This document shows, piece by piece, positions 5,004 to 5,100 of a DNA stretch of 5,100 bases. The notes below the pieces were generated by a model. That model did not search any database, had not been told where the DNA came from, and was given only the letters and a program-made list of their open reading frames with translations. A program made the position numbers and the translations under genes. Position 1 is the first letter of the stretch, and every line of letters starts with the position of its first letter. Source of the DNA: Promethearchaeota archaeon. Its GTDB lineage: Archaea > Asgardarchaeota > Lokiarchaeia > Sigyniarchaeales > SOKP01. Location: assembly GCA_016840695.1 (NCBI GenBank), contig JAEORV010000177.1, forward strand, positions 1 through 5,100. The letters run 5' to 3'.

Positions 5004-5099
5004 TTATTTCTGCATATTTAGTTTTTCCCAATCTTGACAATATGAGATATAAGATTTAGGTTTGTTCCTGAAATGGCTACAACTCACTACTTTTTTGAT
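5004..5099 (-). CDS. Possible C-terminal fragment of a convergent gene (partial, uncertain)
   Basis: An open frame enters from the right edge on the minus strand and ends in TAA at 5004-5006 after 31 codons. The peptide includes VVSCSHFRNKPKSYISYCQ and DWEKLNMQK. It has an amino-acid make-up like a real protein end, with two cysteines 14 residues apart. The other two minus-strand frames hit stops within 24 nt of the edge. It would converge on the FilR1-type regulator with 41 nt between stops. No family was recognised; the frame is short and could be open by chance. Confidence 0.3.
   Translation of the reverse strand: MKKVVSCSHFRNKPKSYISYCQDWEKLNMQK
5022..5026 (+). terminator. Weak T-tract, possible terminator of the regulator gene
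   Basis: Five consecutive T on the plus strand, 60 nt beyond the regulator's TGA and preceded by further T-rich sequence (CTTTATTTC at 5002-5010). It is shorter than the tracts ending the minus-strand genes, and it would lie inside the possible convergent frame. Confidence 0.2.
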
Positions 5100-5100
5100 A

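Noticed and set aside
5073..5100. Possible plus-strand start ATG (MATTHYFFD) running off the right edge
   Set aside because: It has no properly spaced SD and only nine codons are visible. It also conflicts with the open minus-strand frame, so neither can be settled here.

Overview
The window looks like AT-rich archaeal chromosomal DNA. It has strong Shine-Dalgarno (SD) sites of the GGAGGTGA type, TATA-like boxes, poly-T tracts at gene ends, and a divergently transcribed regulator of the archaeal FilR1 (DUF1724) type. An Asgard archaeon of the Lokiarchaeia kind, or another AT-rich heterotrophic archaeon carrying acyl-CoA metabolism genes, would fit, but the lineage is inferred from gene style and no marker gene is present.

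Layout. Almost everything from 1 to 3832 is on the minus strand, so it reads from right to left. First comes a 100-residue winged-helix-like protein with a TTG start (3530-3832). It overlaps by 4 nt (ATGA) an acyl-CoA dehydrogenase (2286-3533). A crotonase that keeps both hydratase glutamates follows (1426-2226), then a stand-alone SCP2 lipid-carrier domain (1030-1359), a second and very different crotonase (80-898), and the start of a probable membrane protein cut by the left edge (1-63). The first three genes look like one transcript, because no terminator or promoter lies between them. The SCP2 gene and the second crotonase are each preceded by a T-tract that runs straight into a TATA-like box, so they can probably also be transcribed separately. 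On the plus strand, after a 314-nt AT-rich divergent intergenic region, lies a FilR1-type regulator (4147-4962) with a GTG start and a possibly leaderless transcript. A short open frame entering from the right edge on the minus strand (5004-5099) may be the 3' end of a convergent gene.

Working together. The dehydrogenase would put a 2,3 double bond into an acyl-CoA. The 1426-2226 crotonase would hydrate it. The 80-898 crotonase lacks both hydratase glutamates but has a glutamate where the ECI2/Eci1-type enoyl-CoA isomerases carry their base, so it may shift double bonds of unsaturated acyl chains. The SCP2 protein could carry acyl-CoA or lipid between them. 3-Hydroxyacyl-CoA dehydrogenase, thiolase, acyl-CoA ligase and electron-transfer flavoprotein are absent from the window and would have to come from elsewhere. 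No mobile element, CRISPR array, tRNA or rRNA was seen. The least explained parts are the small winged-helix protein coupled to the dehydrogenase, the regulator with its intergenic inverted repeats, and the fused terminator/promoter junctions.
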